Of a stretch of DNA of 48,134 nt, positions 1 through 7,929 are shown one piece after another. How positions within the stretch are numbered: the first letter of the stretch is position 1; each line of letters starts with the position of its first letter. Source of the stretch: Prevotellaceae bacterium. GTDB taxonomy: Bacteria; Bacteroidota; Bacteroidia; Bacteroidales; Muribaculaceae. Under the pieces are notes generated by a model. It was not told the origin of the DNA. It saw only the letters and a program-made list of their open reading frames with translations, and did not search any database. The translations under genes and the position numbers were made by a program. The DNA lies in assembly GCA_021772015.1 (NCBI GenBank), contig JAETNS010000019.1, positions 1 to 48,134 on the forward strand. The letters run 5' to 3'.

Positions 1-52
1 CAACCGTCATGCCACGTCCCTGAAGTCTGTTTGACCTGAAACCTGCTTGATA

Positions 53-991
53 ATGAGTCTATCCTCTATAAGACAGAAGATAAAACCGTGGATGCTCCCA
101 ATCGCAATGATCATCGGGCTGATTTTCCACGAATACATCCATTATATTTCATTCCTCTCGAAATACCTGATCTTCATAATGTTGTTGATCACTTACTGCA
201 GAGTGAGGATCAATGATTTCCATGTAGGGGCATACATATGGTGGTTATTGGCGGTGCAAATCCTCGGAGCTATTGTGGTATATCTGGTTATATCACCATT
301 CAGCCGGGAAGTTGCTCAAGGAGCATTCATATGTATATTCTGCCCGACAGCAACCGCCGCCCCGGTGATAACAGGAATGCTGGGGGGCTCGGTTTCAAAA
401 GTGGCCACCTACTCTCTTTTCAGCCACGTCACTGTCGCATGTCTGGCACCTGCGTTGCTGTCCTACATGGCCCCTGAAGGAGAAATAGCCTTTTTCGATT
501 CGGTAGTCTCCATAAGTTGCAGCGTATTGCCACTCATCCTCGGCCCTCTGGTGCTGGCATTGCTTATGCGGCGGTTCTCACCCAAAACCCATTCCGCCAT
601 CGCCACCCATCAGGGGCTGTCTTTCTATATCTGGGCCGTCGCACTGATTATCGTGGTGGGAAATTCTGTAAGCTTCCTGCTCAGGCAGCCGGCAGACAAG
701 TTGTCCGAAATACTAATGCTAGGAGCAATCTCATTGGTCGCATGCCTACTGCTGTTCCTCATCGGCAGGCACATCGGGGGACTTTTCGGAGACAAAATAT
801 CCGGCGCTCAAAGTCTTGGCCAGAAAAACACAGTGCTGGCCATCTGGCTCGCCCTGACATTCCTTGACCCGATAGTATCGGCCGCCCCGGCAGCCTATGT
901 CGCATGGCATAACACAGTCAATTCATATCAGATATACCGCATGGAGAAAAGCAAACGCATCGGGAAGGAGAAAACACAAAAAGGAATCTGA
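53..991 (+). CDS. SBF/BASS-family (bile acid:sodium symporter-like) transporter
   Basis: A 312-residue polytopic membrane protein made almost entirely of hydrophobic helices. A small-residue, proline-containing motif near residues 97-113 (CPTATAAPVITGMLGG) and a second near the C-terminus (GQKNTVLAIWLALTF, then DP and a P-AYV-WHN stretch) resemble the two crossover motifs of the SBF/BASS fold, which couples sodium to organic-anion uptake. The substrate cannot be read from sequence; bacterial members include transporters for bile acids and for keto acids or pantoate. A TTG at 47 is in frame two codons upstream, but the ATG at 53 is the better start. A Crp/Fnr regulator follows on the same strand about 100 bases downstream and may control it. 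Confidence 0.8.
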   Translation: MSLSSIRQKIKPWMLPIAMIIGLIFHEYIHYISFLSKYLIFIMLLITYCRVRINDFHVGAYIWWLLAVQILGAIVVYLVISPFSREVAQGAFICIFCPTATAAPVITGMLGGSVSKVATYSLFSHVTVACLAPALLSYMAPEGEIAFFDSVVSISCSVLPLILGPLVLALLMRRFSPKTHSAIATHQGLSFYIWAVALIIVVGNSVSFLLRQPADKLSEILMLGAISLVACLLLFLIGRHIGGLFGDKISGAQSLGQKNTVLAIWLALTFLDPIVSAAPAAYVAWHNTVNSYQIYRMEKSKRIGKEKTQKGI

Positions 992-1093
992 CCGGCAGGG
1001 TAACTTTCCCTCTACCGAATTTGTTTAAACTAATGATATGACGTACATCGGGCATATCCCGTTTCACATTAAATCCTATTAAATAGCCAAAAG

Positions 1094-1771
1094 ATGGACA
1101 GCATGTTCCAGACACTGATGCAGATGCCTCTATTCCACGGTGTCTCATATAACAAACTTTCCGAAATACTCGGCAAACACAGGTTTCATTTTCTTAAATA
1201 TGCCGACAAAGAAAAAATAATCTCTGCCGGCGATCCCTGTACCCATTTGTCAACTGTCGTCTCGGGTAAAGCAAGAGCCACCGTCAGCAGCCCTGACCTT
1301 CGCATCAAAGTCTCGCAGACACTGCAAGCACCTCAGCCCATATATCCCGACTTCATTTTTGGCAAAACCACCAGTTATCCCGCTTCTGTCGTGGCGGACG
1401 GCACCTGCGGCATAATGCAGATTGAAAAGAAAGACTATATCGAAATAATCAACTCCGACAGCGTCTTTCTCTTCAACTTCTTGAACATACTGTCAATGAA
1501 TGCCCAACTCTCTACAGACGGGGTCCTCGCGCTAACTTCAGGCGATCTTCGTAAACGTATTGCCTACTGGATCGTGGCCCTCACACAAAGGAACGGACAG
1601 GATATAACAATGGAATGCCGGCAACGCGATCTTTATTCAGTTTTCGGAGTACCGCGCCAATCTCTGACGGCTGCTCTTGATGACATGAAAGCCGCAGGCA
1701 TTATCGACTATACACCCTCCCTTATCATTATACATGACCGTCGTCTCCTGCTTGATCTTTTGGAGTCTTGA
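1094..1771 (+). CDS. Crp/Fnr-family transcriptional regulator
   Basis: 225 residues with the usual two-domain layout. Residues about 10-130 form a cyclic-nucleotide-binding-like beta barrel (GDPCTHLSTVVSGKARA). The C-terminus carries a winged helix-turn-helix whose recognition helix is around residues 184-206 (LYSVFGVPRQSLTAALDDMKAAGII). The phosphate-binding cassette expected of true cAMP binders is not evident, and there is no N-terminal cysteine cluster of the FNR type, so the effector is unknown. The gene lies behind the SBF transporter on the same strand. A short CGGG/CCCG hairpin (about 1048-1060) lies in the gap. Confidence 0.85.
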   Translation: MDSMFQTLMQMPLFHGVSYNKLSEILGKHRFHFLKYADKEKIISAGDPCTHLSTVVSGKARATVSSPDLRIKVSQTLQAPQPIYPDFIFGKTTSYPASVVADGTCGIMQIEKKDYIEIINSDSVFLFNFLNILSMNAQLSTDGVLALTSGDLRKRIAYWIVALTQRNGQDITMECRQRDLYSVFGVPRQSLTAALDDMKAAGIIDYTPSLIIIHDRRLLLDLLES

Positions 1772-1948
1772 AAAAGACATAAATAGCAGAACAAGCCGAC
1801 AATACTCGTCAATATAGATAATTATAACCTATATAATACTCTATATTTATCTATATTCATCTTCATATAACATACTGATAATCAACGAATACATATCGCA
1901 ATATGCCTATATTTATCTATATTAGCATAATATCGCCGCATTACACTC
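1772..1948. repeat. A+T-rich spacer with three copies of TATCTATATT
   Basis: No coding frame was found here. The decamer TATCTATATT occurs at 1848-1857 and 1914-1923 in direct orientation and at 1811-1820 in inverted orientation. The two direct copies sit inside an identical 17-mer (CTATATTTATCTATATT at 1841-1857 and 1907-1923). The array ends just upstream of the promoter at 1949-1979, so it could be a set of operator or UP-element-like sites. Confidence 0.5.
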
Positions 1949-1979
1949 TTGACAAAGCCGACTTTCTGTTATAATTTTG
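1949..1979 (+). promoter_or_regulatory. Bacteroidetes-type promoter of the putative ncRNA
   Basis: TTGAC at 1949-1953 and TAATTTTG at 1972-1979, with 20 bases between the TTG and the -7 element, match the -33/-7 Bacteroidetes vegetative promoter. Transcription would start near 1984-1988, just before a run of hairpins. Confidence 0.75.
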
Positions 1980-1985
1980 CAATGT

Positions 1986-2227
1986 GAAATTTTTCAGACA
2001 CCTCGGCTCGACCGAGTGTCTGTATAGGATTAAAGACAAAAGGATTTGTTTGATTTATTTTAAGGAATTAGTTTTTAGGGTTAGTATTGGTGATCCGGAG
2101 CTTAATCTCCGAATCACGCTTCAAAGAAGATAATAATCGTGTTTTATGTTAGGTTTGTTATCCATCGGCTGACAATGCCGAGGAAAAACTAAAGGACTGG
2201 TCCGCGAGGGTCGGTCCTTAGTTTTTT
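1986..2227 (+). ncRNA. Putative structured small RNA (about 240 nt), family not assigned
   Basis: No protein is encoded, yet this stretch is bounded by a good promoter and a strong terminator and is rich in hairpins: 1995-2022 (CAGACA paired with TGTCTG plus CTCGG/CCGAG), 2090-2117 (GTGAT-C-CGGAG paired with CTCCG-A-ATCAC), 2165-2181 (TCGGC/GCCGA), and the terminator at 2188-2227. The size and the housekeeping-strength promoter would suit a stable RNA such as 6S RNA or a Bacteroidales-specific motif, but I could not match the sequence to a known family. The alternative is a terminated 5' leader (attenuator) of the OmpA-family gene downstream, although that gene appears to have its own -7 element at 2288-2295. 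Confidence 0.6.
2188..2227 (+). terminator. Intrinsic terminator of the putative ncRNA
   Basis: The stem starts ACTAA, has a single bulged A, and continues GGACTGGTCC against GGGTCGGTCC and TTAGT, closing on a GCGA tetraloop. Six T residues follow at 2222-2227. Confidence 0.85.
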
Positions 2228-2287
2228 AATCTTCAAACGTTAACATGACCTTTGTGAACCAAAAAAAAGACAATTGTGTTTATCTGA

Positions 2288-2295
2288 TAACTTTG
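2288..2295 (+). promoter_or_regulatory. -7 element (TAACTTTG) upstream of the OmpA-family gene
   Basis: TAACTTTG matches the TAnnTTTG consensus and lies about 80 bases before the ATG at 2378. It implies a leader of about 75 nt. No TTG is visible at the expected -33 distance, so the call rests on the -7 element. Confidence 0.5.
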
Positions 2296-2377
2296 CTTAA
2301 AACAATTTAGTCCGTAAAAACAATCGACTGATTCAATCAACAGCTCTATGAATTGTAGAACCAAAAACTTACGAGTG

Positions 2378-3586
2378 ATGAAAAAAACAACTATTTTTGC
2401 CACGGCAACTCTCTGTTGCGGCCTTCTGGCATCATTCAATGCCAATGCACAGGACGCGGTAGTTGTCGAAGAAGAGAGCATCAGTGTGGTAGATGTCACC
2501 AACTGCAAGACAAATTACGCCGTTAACGGCAGCGACAACTGGTTTATCCAGATCGGTGCCGGCATCGATGTGCCTTTGTTTGAGAACGAGCTCGCCGTCG
2601 GCGACCCCAAACGCCATATCACAGCCACTTACAACGGGGCTGTAGGACGTTGGTTCTCACCATACATGGCATTCCGCATCAGCGCATACGGAGGAGCATG
2701 GCATTGGGACAATGTCTCATATTCAAAGGCCAAATTCGCCAATGTCAACTTCGATTTCATGTGGGACATGTGTAACTCGCTCGGAGGTGTCAATCCCGAC
2801 CGTCCCGTAAGTGTCATACCATTCGTGGGTATCGGAGGCACATATGTATGGAACATCCAGTCTGAAGGCACCAACGTTCCCCGCGAAGGAAAATCACGCA
2901 ACCGCCAGTGGGCTCTCCCTGTATCCGCCGGTCTTCAGTTCCGCTTCCGCCTTTGCCGTTATTGCGACTTCTTCCTTGAAGGCCGCGCTTCATTCTACGG
3001 CGACAATGTCAACGGCGCAGCCATTGATGCTCCTGTCGACATAAACATCCAGGCTATCGGTGGTTTCTCGTTCAACCTCGGCGGAGTGAACTACCAGGCT
3101 TACAACGCATGCAAGGACCAGGCATACATCGCATCCCTCAACAACCAGGTCAACGACTTGCGAGGCGAGCTTGCTACTACAGCTGCCGCACTGGCTGCCG
3201 CACAAGCACAGCTTCCCTGCCCGGAAGTCACTCAGCCTGACTGCCCCGAAGTAACTGCCGCACCTCTCATGTCGACAGTACGATTCACTATCAATTCCGC
3301 GAAGATCTCTGACGAAGAAATGGTCAATGTCTACAACACGGCAGAGTACCTCAAGAGCAATCCCGACGTGAAAGTCCTTATCAAGGGATACGCAGACAAA
3401 GACACCGGCAGCTCGGAATACAACCAGAAGCTCTCCGAGCGCCGCGCTCAAGCAGTCTACGACGTTCTGACCAAGACTTACGGAATCAACGCCAGCCGTC
3501 TCTCCATCGACGCTGAAGGCAGCAGCCAGCAGCCCTACACCACCAACGACTGGAACCGTATCGTGATCTTCGTCCCCGGCAACTGA
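2378..3586 (+). CDS. OmpA-family outer membrane porin/peptidoglycan anchor
   Basis: 402 residues from the ATG at 2378. This start gives a clean signal peptide (MKKTTIFATATLCCGLLASF, cleavage near NANAQ), whereas the in-frame ATG at 2348 would add ten polar residues ahead of it. Residues about 50-240 are an aromatic-rich beta-barrel domain. A short Ala/Gln segment and a proline/cysteine linker (PCPEVTQPDCPEV) follow. The C-terminal hundred residues are an OmpA domain that binds peptidoglycan (VLIKGYADKDTGSSEYN, then LSERRAQAVYDVL). It probably stabilises the envelope and contributes a major surface protein. A strong hairpin terminator follows at 3682-3726. Confidence 0.92.
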   Translation: MKKTTIFATATLCCGLLASFNANAQDAVVVEEESISVVDVTNCKTNYAVNGSDNWFIQIGAGIDVPLFENELAVGDPKRHITATYNGAVGRWFSPYMAFRISAYGGAWHWDNVSYSKAKFANVNFDFMWDMCNSLGGVNPDRPVSVIPFVGIGGTYVWNIQSEGTNVPREGKSRNRQWALPVSAGLQFRFRLCRYCDFFLEGRASFYGDNVNGAAIDAPVDINIQAIGGFSFNLGGVNYQAYNACKDQAYIASLNNQVNDLRGELATTAAALAAAQAQLPCPEVTQPDCPEVTAAPLMSTVRFTINSAKISDEEMVNVYNTAEYLKSNPDVKVLIKGYADKDTGSSEYNQKLSERRAQAVYDVLTKTYGINASRLSIDAEGSSQQPYTTNDWNRIVIFVPGN

Positions 3587-3681
3587 TGCCACACAAAATC
3601 AAGAAATTGCCTAAAATTTTCCCAAAAGATTCTTAGACAATCTCCAAGACAACATCAACCTGATACATAAGACATCATATA

Positions 3682-3726
3682 GCGACGCTGTGCCGAAGTG
3701 ATATTGACACAGCGTCGCGTTTTTTG
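3682..3726 (+). terminator. Terminator after the OmpA-family gene
   Basis: GCGACGCTGTG at 3682-3692 pairs perfectly with CACAGCGTCGC at 3708-3718, and GTTTTTTG follows. Confidence 0.9.
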
Positions 3727-3761
3727 TCCATAATGGCGAGGGAGCTGTCAGAAAAAAAATG

Positions 3762-3769
3762 TAACTTTG
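3762..3769 (+). promoter_or_regulatory. -7 element placing the start of transcription at the DAHP synthase start codon
   Basis: TAACTTTG ends only seven bases before the ATG at 3777. Transcription would start at or within a few bases of the start codon, giving a leaderless or nearly leaderless mRNA. No convincing -33 TTG was seen. Confidence 0.6.
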
Positions 3770-3776
3770 TACCGCA

Positions 3777-4910
3777 ATGAATTCGAATTTCATAGATTGT
3801 CCATCAAAAGTCACAGCCAAAGACAGCTTTTTTCCAGAACTGCAGCCGGCCATAAATATCATAACGACCAACGGCACCGTGATCATAGCCGGCCCTTGCA
3901 GCGCGGAAAGCCGCAGCCAAGTGACAGGCACAGCGAGGGAACTCGCCGATATCGGAGTCGCGGCGTTCCGTGCCGGAGTCTGGAAACCACGTACACACCC
4001 CGGATGTTTCGAGGGGAAAGGAGAGGAGGCCCTGAATTGGCTTGTGGAGGCAAAAGAAGAAACCGGGCTTCCTGTCGCGACAGAAGTCGCATCCGGCGAG
4101 CATCTTGTTAAAGCTCTTGATCTTGGAATCGATATCTTGTGGCTTGGAGCAAGGACGACCACCAATCCGTTCGCCGTACAGGAAATCGCCGACACTGCGA
4201 ACAATTGGGCCAAAGACCATCATATCGACATAACGTCGTTGCGTTTTCTGGTAAAAAACCCGGCGAATCAGGATCTTGAACTTTGGATAGGGGCCATACA
4301 GCGTCTTTACAACGCCGGCATACGCAAAATCTCAGCAATCCACCGGGGATTCAGTTCTTATGGCAATCAATTTTACAGGAATCCGCCGCAATGGCAGATC
4401 CCGATGGAATTGCGTAGACGGATCGGCCACCATTTACAAATTCTGTCAGATCCGAGCCATATAGGAGGGAAACGCGAGCTTGTCGAGCCGATTGCCCGCC
4501 AGGCAATGGAAAGGGGTTTTGACGGTCTTATAATCGAATGTCATCCTCACCCTGAAAAGGCGTTGAGCGACAAAGCCCAACAGATCACCCCCGAAGAACT
4601 GCGGGATCTGTTAACCCGTCTCCGCAAACCACAGGAAGATGTGACCGGAACAGAGCTTACAGCCTTGCGGAATCAGATCGACCAGATCGACGACGAACTG
4701 ATGTCATTGATCCAGCGACGCATGGAGGTCGCCCGTGAAATCGGGGAATTCAAAAAAGCCCATTCAATGGCGGTGGTGCAACCGGAACGATATGAGAGCC
4801 TGATGACACGCCGCATGTCTGATGCCGTTACCCTTGGAATATCCCCGGATTTTGTACGCGCCATTCTTGCCGCGATACACGAAGAGTCTGTCAGGCAACA
4901 GTTGTCATGA
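3777..4910 (+). CDS. Bifunctional DAHP synthase / chorismate mutase
   Basis: 377 residues. Residues about 25-285 form the DAHP synthase barrel that condenses phosphoenolpyruvate and erythrose 4-phosphate, the first step of aromatic biosynthesis. Visible signatures are IIAGPCSAES, AGVWKPRT (substrate-binding Lys-Pro-Arg) and the C-terminal SDPSHIGGKR and IECHPHPEKALSD segments. Residues about 295-377 form an AroQ-type all-helical chorismate mutase domain (LRNQIDQIDDELMSLIQRRMEVAREIGEFK) that produces prephenate. This fusion is common in Bacteroidetes and lets prephenate feed back on the pathway entry. No other Met occurs before the catalytic core, which supports the start at 3777 even though the transcript has almost no leader. 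Confidence 0.95.
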   Translation: MNSNFIDCPSKVTAKDSFFPELQPAINIITTNGTVIIAGPCSAESRSQVTGTARELADIGVAAFRAGVWKPRTHPGCFEGKGEEALNWLVEAKEETGLPVATEVASGEHLVKALDLGIDILWLGARTTTNPFAVQEIADTANNWAKDHHIDITSLRFLVKNPANQDLELWIGAIQRLYNAGIRKISAIHRGFSSYGNQFYRNPPQWQIPMELRRRIGHHLQILSDPSHIGGKRELVEPIARQAMERGFDGLIIECHPHPEKALSDKAQQITPEELRDLLTRLRKPQEDVTGTELTALRNQIDQIDDELMSLIQRRMEVAREIGEFKKAHSMAVVQPERYESLMTRRMSDAVTLGISPDFVRAILAAIHEESVRQQLS

Positions 4911-4949
4911 GCACCGATGATTAGCTCATTATCAGCTCATTAAAGCCCC

Positions 4950-5690
4950 TTAAAAGGCAGAGTCATTGAAAACCCGGCCTGACAGTTTAGCCGCATGCCT
5001 GCGATAATCCTTTGAGTCAAGATACTGCTCCAGAATCGCGCAATGCTTATGGTTATGCATGTCTGTCCCGACAAAGTCCACCATGTCACTGTCAATAAGG
5101 TGTTCGGCCATCTGTTTCACCTCTTTACCATAATTCCCGGCGAGGCTAAGCATGTTGACCTGAAAAAGAGTGCCCGCGTCGTGTAGCTGACGGTAACGCT
5201 CTTTTTTAGGAAAGTAATACACATATCGTTCAGGATGGGCGAGAATCGGCTTGTAACCCCTCATCTTCAGGTCAAACAACATTTTGTCGAGATTCCATGC
5301 CTCTTGGATAAATGAATTCTCAACCAACAGATAATTGTTCGGCATGGGATTGACAAGACCTTTTTCGAGTTGCGCGGCAAAAAACGCGTCGAGACGGTAC
5401 TCCGCGGAGTGGAGCAATTCTATATTTATGCCCCTTTGCCGGACTGTGTCCTGCAGTTTGTCAAAAGCAGGTTGTATAGATGATGGAGTGTTCTCGAAAG
5501 TATCCTGCGTCACATGAGGGGTCGCAATGATCCGTTCAATGCCCCACTCCTTTTCATGAGCCACAAGATCAGCACCGCCGTCAGCGTCACGCTGACCGTC
5601 ATCGATACCCGGGATGAGATGACAATGAATGTCGGTATGGAAAAAAAGTTCTGGCCGACCGGCCGGTTTTTTCCTGAAGAAATTAAACAT
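4950..5690 (-). CDS. CpsB/YwqE-type PHP-domain tyrosine-protein phosphatase
   Basis: 246 residues from the ATG at 5688-5690 (MFNFFRKKP). A longer frame to 5759 exists, but its extension does not look like protein. The metal-binding PHP signature HTDIHCHLIPGIDDG is near the N-terminus, with later histidines in ATPHVT, LAHPERY and VGTDMHN. Family members are manganese-dependent phosphatases that remove phosphate from BY-kinases controlling capsule or exopolysaccharide chain length. Here the gene stands alone, with no kinase or capsule locus beside it. It converges on the DAHP synthase gene with a 39-base gap. Confidence 0.88.
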   Translation of the reverse strand: MFNFFRKKPAGRPELFFHTDIHCHLIPGIDDGQRDADGGADLVAHEKEWGIERIIATPHVTQDTFENTPSSIQPAFDKLQDTVRQRGINIELLHSAEYRLDAFFAAQLEKGLVNPMPNNYLLVENSFIQEAWNLDKMLFDLKMRGYKPILAHPERYVYYFPKKERYRQLHDAGTLFQVNMLSLAGNYGKEVKQMAEHLIDSDMVDFVGTDMHNHKHCAILEQYLDSKDYRRHAAKLSGRVFNDSAF

Positions 5691-5793
5691 CTCTAACTTC
5701 TTTAAGCTTAAGGATTTATGTAAGACGCTAATATGCTCCCCCTGCCTTTTCCGATTCACGAGAACACAGGCGGGAATTATCGATTGGCAATTG

Positions 5794-5801
5794 CAAAGTT
5801 A
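5794..5801 (-). promoter_or_regulatory. -7 element for the cpsB-like gene
   Basis: On the minus strand this reads TAACTTTG, matching TAnnTTTG. It would give a leader of roughly 95-100 nt before the ATG at 5690. It lies in the 226-base divergent region shared with the carboxyltransferase gene. Confidence 0.5.
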
Positions 5802-5853
5802 CGCAGAATTTCCGAAATTTTCACTATATCGACGCTATTTTTCGCCAGACTTG

Positions 5854-5883
5854 TTGAAAATTCAAAAAAAATCATTAAGTTTG
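5854..5883 (+). promoter_or_regulatory. Promoter of the biotin-dependent carboxyltransferase gene
   Basis: TTG at 5854-5856 and TAAGTTTG at 5876-5883 with 19 bases between them fit the Bacteroidetes -33/-7 pattern. The start codon is about 30 bases downstream. Confidence 0.7.
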
Positions 5884-5916
5884 CATGTAGTTTTATACCA
5901 TAAAGAGCTATCAACT

Positions 5917-7815
5917 ATGGAGAAGAAGTTAAAAATCAGGGACTTAACCCTGCGCGACGGCCAGCAGTCATTATTTGCGACCCGTCTGAGACAGCAAGAC
6001 ATCGACCCTCTGCTTCCCCTTTACAAGGATGCGGGTTTCTACATCATGGAAGTATGGGGCGGCGCCGTGCCCGACTCGGTGATGCGGTATCTCGACGAAT
6101 CCCCTTGGGAGCGCCTGCGCACCATCTCCAAAGCCATAGGCGGGAAATCTCTCCTGTCGGCTCTCTCCCGCGGACGTAACCTGTTCGGCTACGTTCCTTA
6201 TCCCGACACAGTGCTTGAAGGATTCTATAAAGAAGCCATAAAGAACGGCCTCAACATCATGCGTATCTTCGATGCGCTCAACGACATCGACAATGTAAAG
6301 GAGTCAATACGGCTTATTAATGAACTTGGCGGCATCGCTGACGCTGCCGTATGCTACACCGTTGATCCAAAAGAGGAGGCTCCGGCCGAAGCTCCCAAAA
6401 AGAAAGGCTTCTTCGGCTCACTCTTCGGGAAGAAAGAGGAAACTCCCGCCGCCCCCAAGAAGATCTTCACAGACGAGTACTTCGTCAATCTCGCCGTCGA
6501 GATGGAGCGTCTCGGAGCAAAGATCATCACGCTCAAAGACATGGCCGGTCTGGTGAATCCCTCGCGCGCCGCTTCTATCATCGGCAAACTGAAAGCCGCA
6601 GTGAAAGTACCTGTGGACTTCCATACCCATTGTACCCCCGGCTATGGACTGGCATCATCGCTGATGGCCATTCTCAACGGAGTCGACATCCTCGACACCA
6701 ACATCTGGTGGTTCGGCGAAGGCTCAGCTGCTCCCGCTATCGAGTTGGTCTACATATTCTGCAAGAAACTCGGCATTGAAGTCGATGTCAATATGGAGAA
6801 GGTTGGCGAGATCCGCGAACGCCTTGAAGGCATACGCCACAATCTGGCCGACTTCGACCTCAACAAAGACAAGTTCCCCAAGAAGTTCGATCCCCTCAAA
6901 GACACCCTTCCCGCCGAAGTCGACGCTCTGTTTGACAAAGCCATCGCCGCCGCGAAAGCCGGCAACGAAGAAGAACTTCTCGAGGCATGCCACGCCATCG
7001 AAGCTCATTTCGGATTCCCCAAACCCAATCTCCTTGTCAAGGAGGCAGAGGTTCCCGGCGGTATGTATTCCAACATGGTGGCCCAGCTCAAAGCCCTCCA
7101 GGCAAGCGACCTGCTTGACGACGCAATGCGCCTGATCCCGAAAGTTCGCCGCGACGCAGGGTTAGTTCCCCTTGTCACCCCCACCAGCCAGATCGTGGGC
7201 TCCCAGGCAGTACTCCTCGCCATGGACCGCCGCAAAGGCAACCCCGACTACACTCAGGCCAACAACCAGTTCATATCTCTCGTCAAAGGGGAATATGGCC
7301 ACACACCCGTAGCCGTGGATCCCGCTTTCCGCGAAAAGATCACCGGTGACGCTGCCGAGAAGCCATACGACGTTTCCTCTTACAAGAAGCCCGCCAATCC
7401 CGAAGTCGCCGACCTCGGAGGAGTGCCTCTTGCATCCAACGCCGAAGAATATCTGCTTCTCGAGCTTCTTCCCAATGTGGCCAACAAATTCCTCCGCAAT
7501 CGCCGCGAAGAGGAATACAAAGCAAAACAACCCGCCGAGGCTCCCAAGGCAGAAAAAACCGAGGCTCCCGCCAAGGCTTCTGTCGAAGATGAACCGATCA
7601 CCGGCGAAGTGTTCCGCGCCCCGATGGGTGGCCGCATCATCGAGATCAATGTCAAGCCCGGCGACAAAGTCAAAAAAGGCCAGATCATGATGGTTTACGA
7701 GGCAATGAAGATGGAGAACGATCTCGAAGCCGATCGCGACCTGACCGTAAAACGTATCTTTGTCGCTCCCGACGAAGTTGTCGGTACAGACGCTGCCCTT
7801 ATCGAATTTGAATAA
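5917..7815 (+). CDS. Pyruvate carboxylase subunit B / oxaloacetate decarboxylase alpha-like protein
   Basis: 632 residues from the ATG at 5917; the frame runs open further upstream, but homology begins here (IRDLTLRDGQQSL). The N-terminal TIM-barrel carboxyltransferase carries the catalytic KDMAGL lysine (K207) and the metal site HTHCTPGYG. A PYC/OADA conserved domain follows. The C-terminal biotinyl domain has the AMKM biotinylation lysine (K598) after an Ala/Pro/Lys linker. It transfers a carboxyl group between biotin and pyruvate/oxaloacetate. The partner subunits are not in this window. Residues about 152-182 are a Lys/Pro/Ala-rich insertion between the CYTVDP strand and the next barrel helix, which family members normally lack. 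Confidence 0.88.
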   Translation: MEKKLKIRDLTLRDGQQSLFATRLRQQDIDPLLPLYKDAGFYIMEVWGGAVPDSVMRYLDESPWERLRTISKAIGGKSLLSALSRGRNLFGYVPYPDTVLEGFYKEAIKNGLNIMRIFDALNDIDNVKESIRLINELGGIADAAVCYTVDPKEEAPAEAPKKKGFFGSLFGKKEETPAAPKKIFTDEYFVNLAVEMERLGAKIITLKDMAGLVNPSRAASIIGKLKAAVKVPVDFHTHCTPGYGLASSLMAILNGVDILDTNIWWFGEGSAAPAIELVYIFCKKLGIEVDVNMEKVGEIRERLEGIRHNLADFDLNKDKFPKKFDPLKDTLPAEVDALFDKAIAAAKAGNEEELLEACHAIEAHFGFPKPNLLVKEAEVPGGMYSNMVAQLKALQASDLLDDAMRLIPKVRRDAGLVPLVTPTSQIVGSQAVLLAMDRRKGNPDYTQANNQFISLVKGEYGHTPVAVDPAFREKITGDAAEKPYDVSSYKKPANPEVADLGGVPLASNAEEYLLLELLPNVANKFLRNRREEEYKAKQPAEAPKAEKTEAPAKASVEDEPITGEVFRAPMGGRIIEINVKPGDKVKKGQIMMVYEAMKMENDLEADRDLTVKRIFVAPDEVVGTDAALIEFE

Positions 7816-7848
7816 GCCTTCCTGTCGAAAGACAAGGTAAAGTAAAAT

Positions 7849-7900
7849 AATCAATCGCGCCACATAAGTTGTGATCACAACTTATGTGGCGCGGTTGATT
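7849..7900. terminator. Bidirectional terminator, 52-base near-perfect palindrome
   Basis: Bases 7849-7874 pair with 7875-7900 with a single G-T wobble and no spacer beyond the turn. T-rich sequence flanks both sides (TTTT on the plus strand, and T-rich on the minus from 7841-7850). It lies between two genes that end at 7815 and 7930 and serves both. Confidence 0.9.
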
Positions 7901-7929
7901 TTACAGGATCTCATTGCTGACAATATATC

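Noticed and set aside
2990-3592. Long minus-strand open frame opposite the OmpA-family gene
   Set aside because: A shadow of strong codon bias on the real gene; Val/Cys/Ser-rich with no domain.
7162-7878. Minus-strand open frame opposite the end of the carboxyltransferase gene
   Set aside because: Phe/Gly/Leu-rich, covers the biotinyl domain and runs into the palindromic terminator; a shadow.
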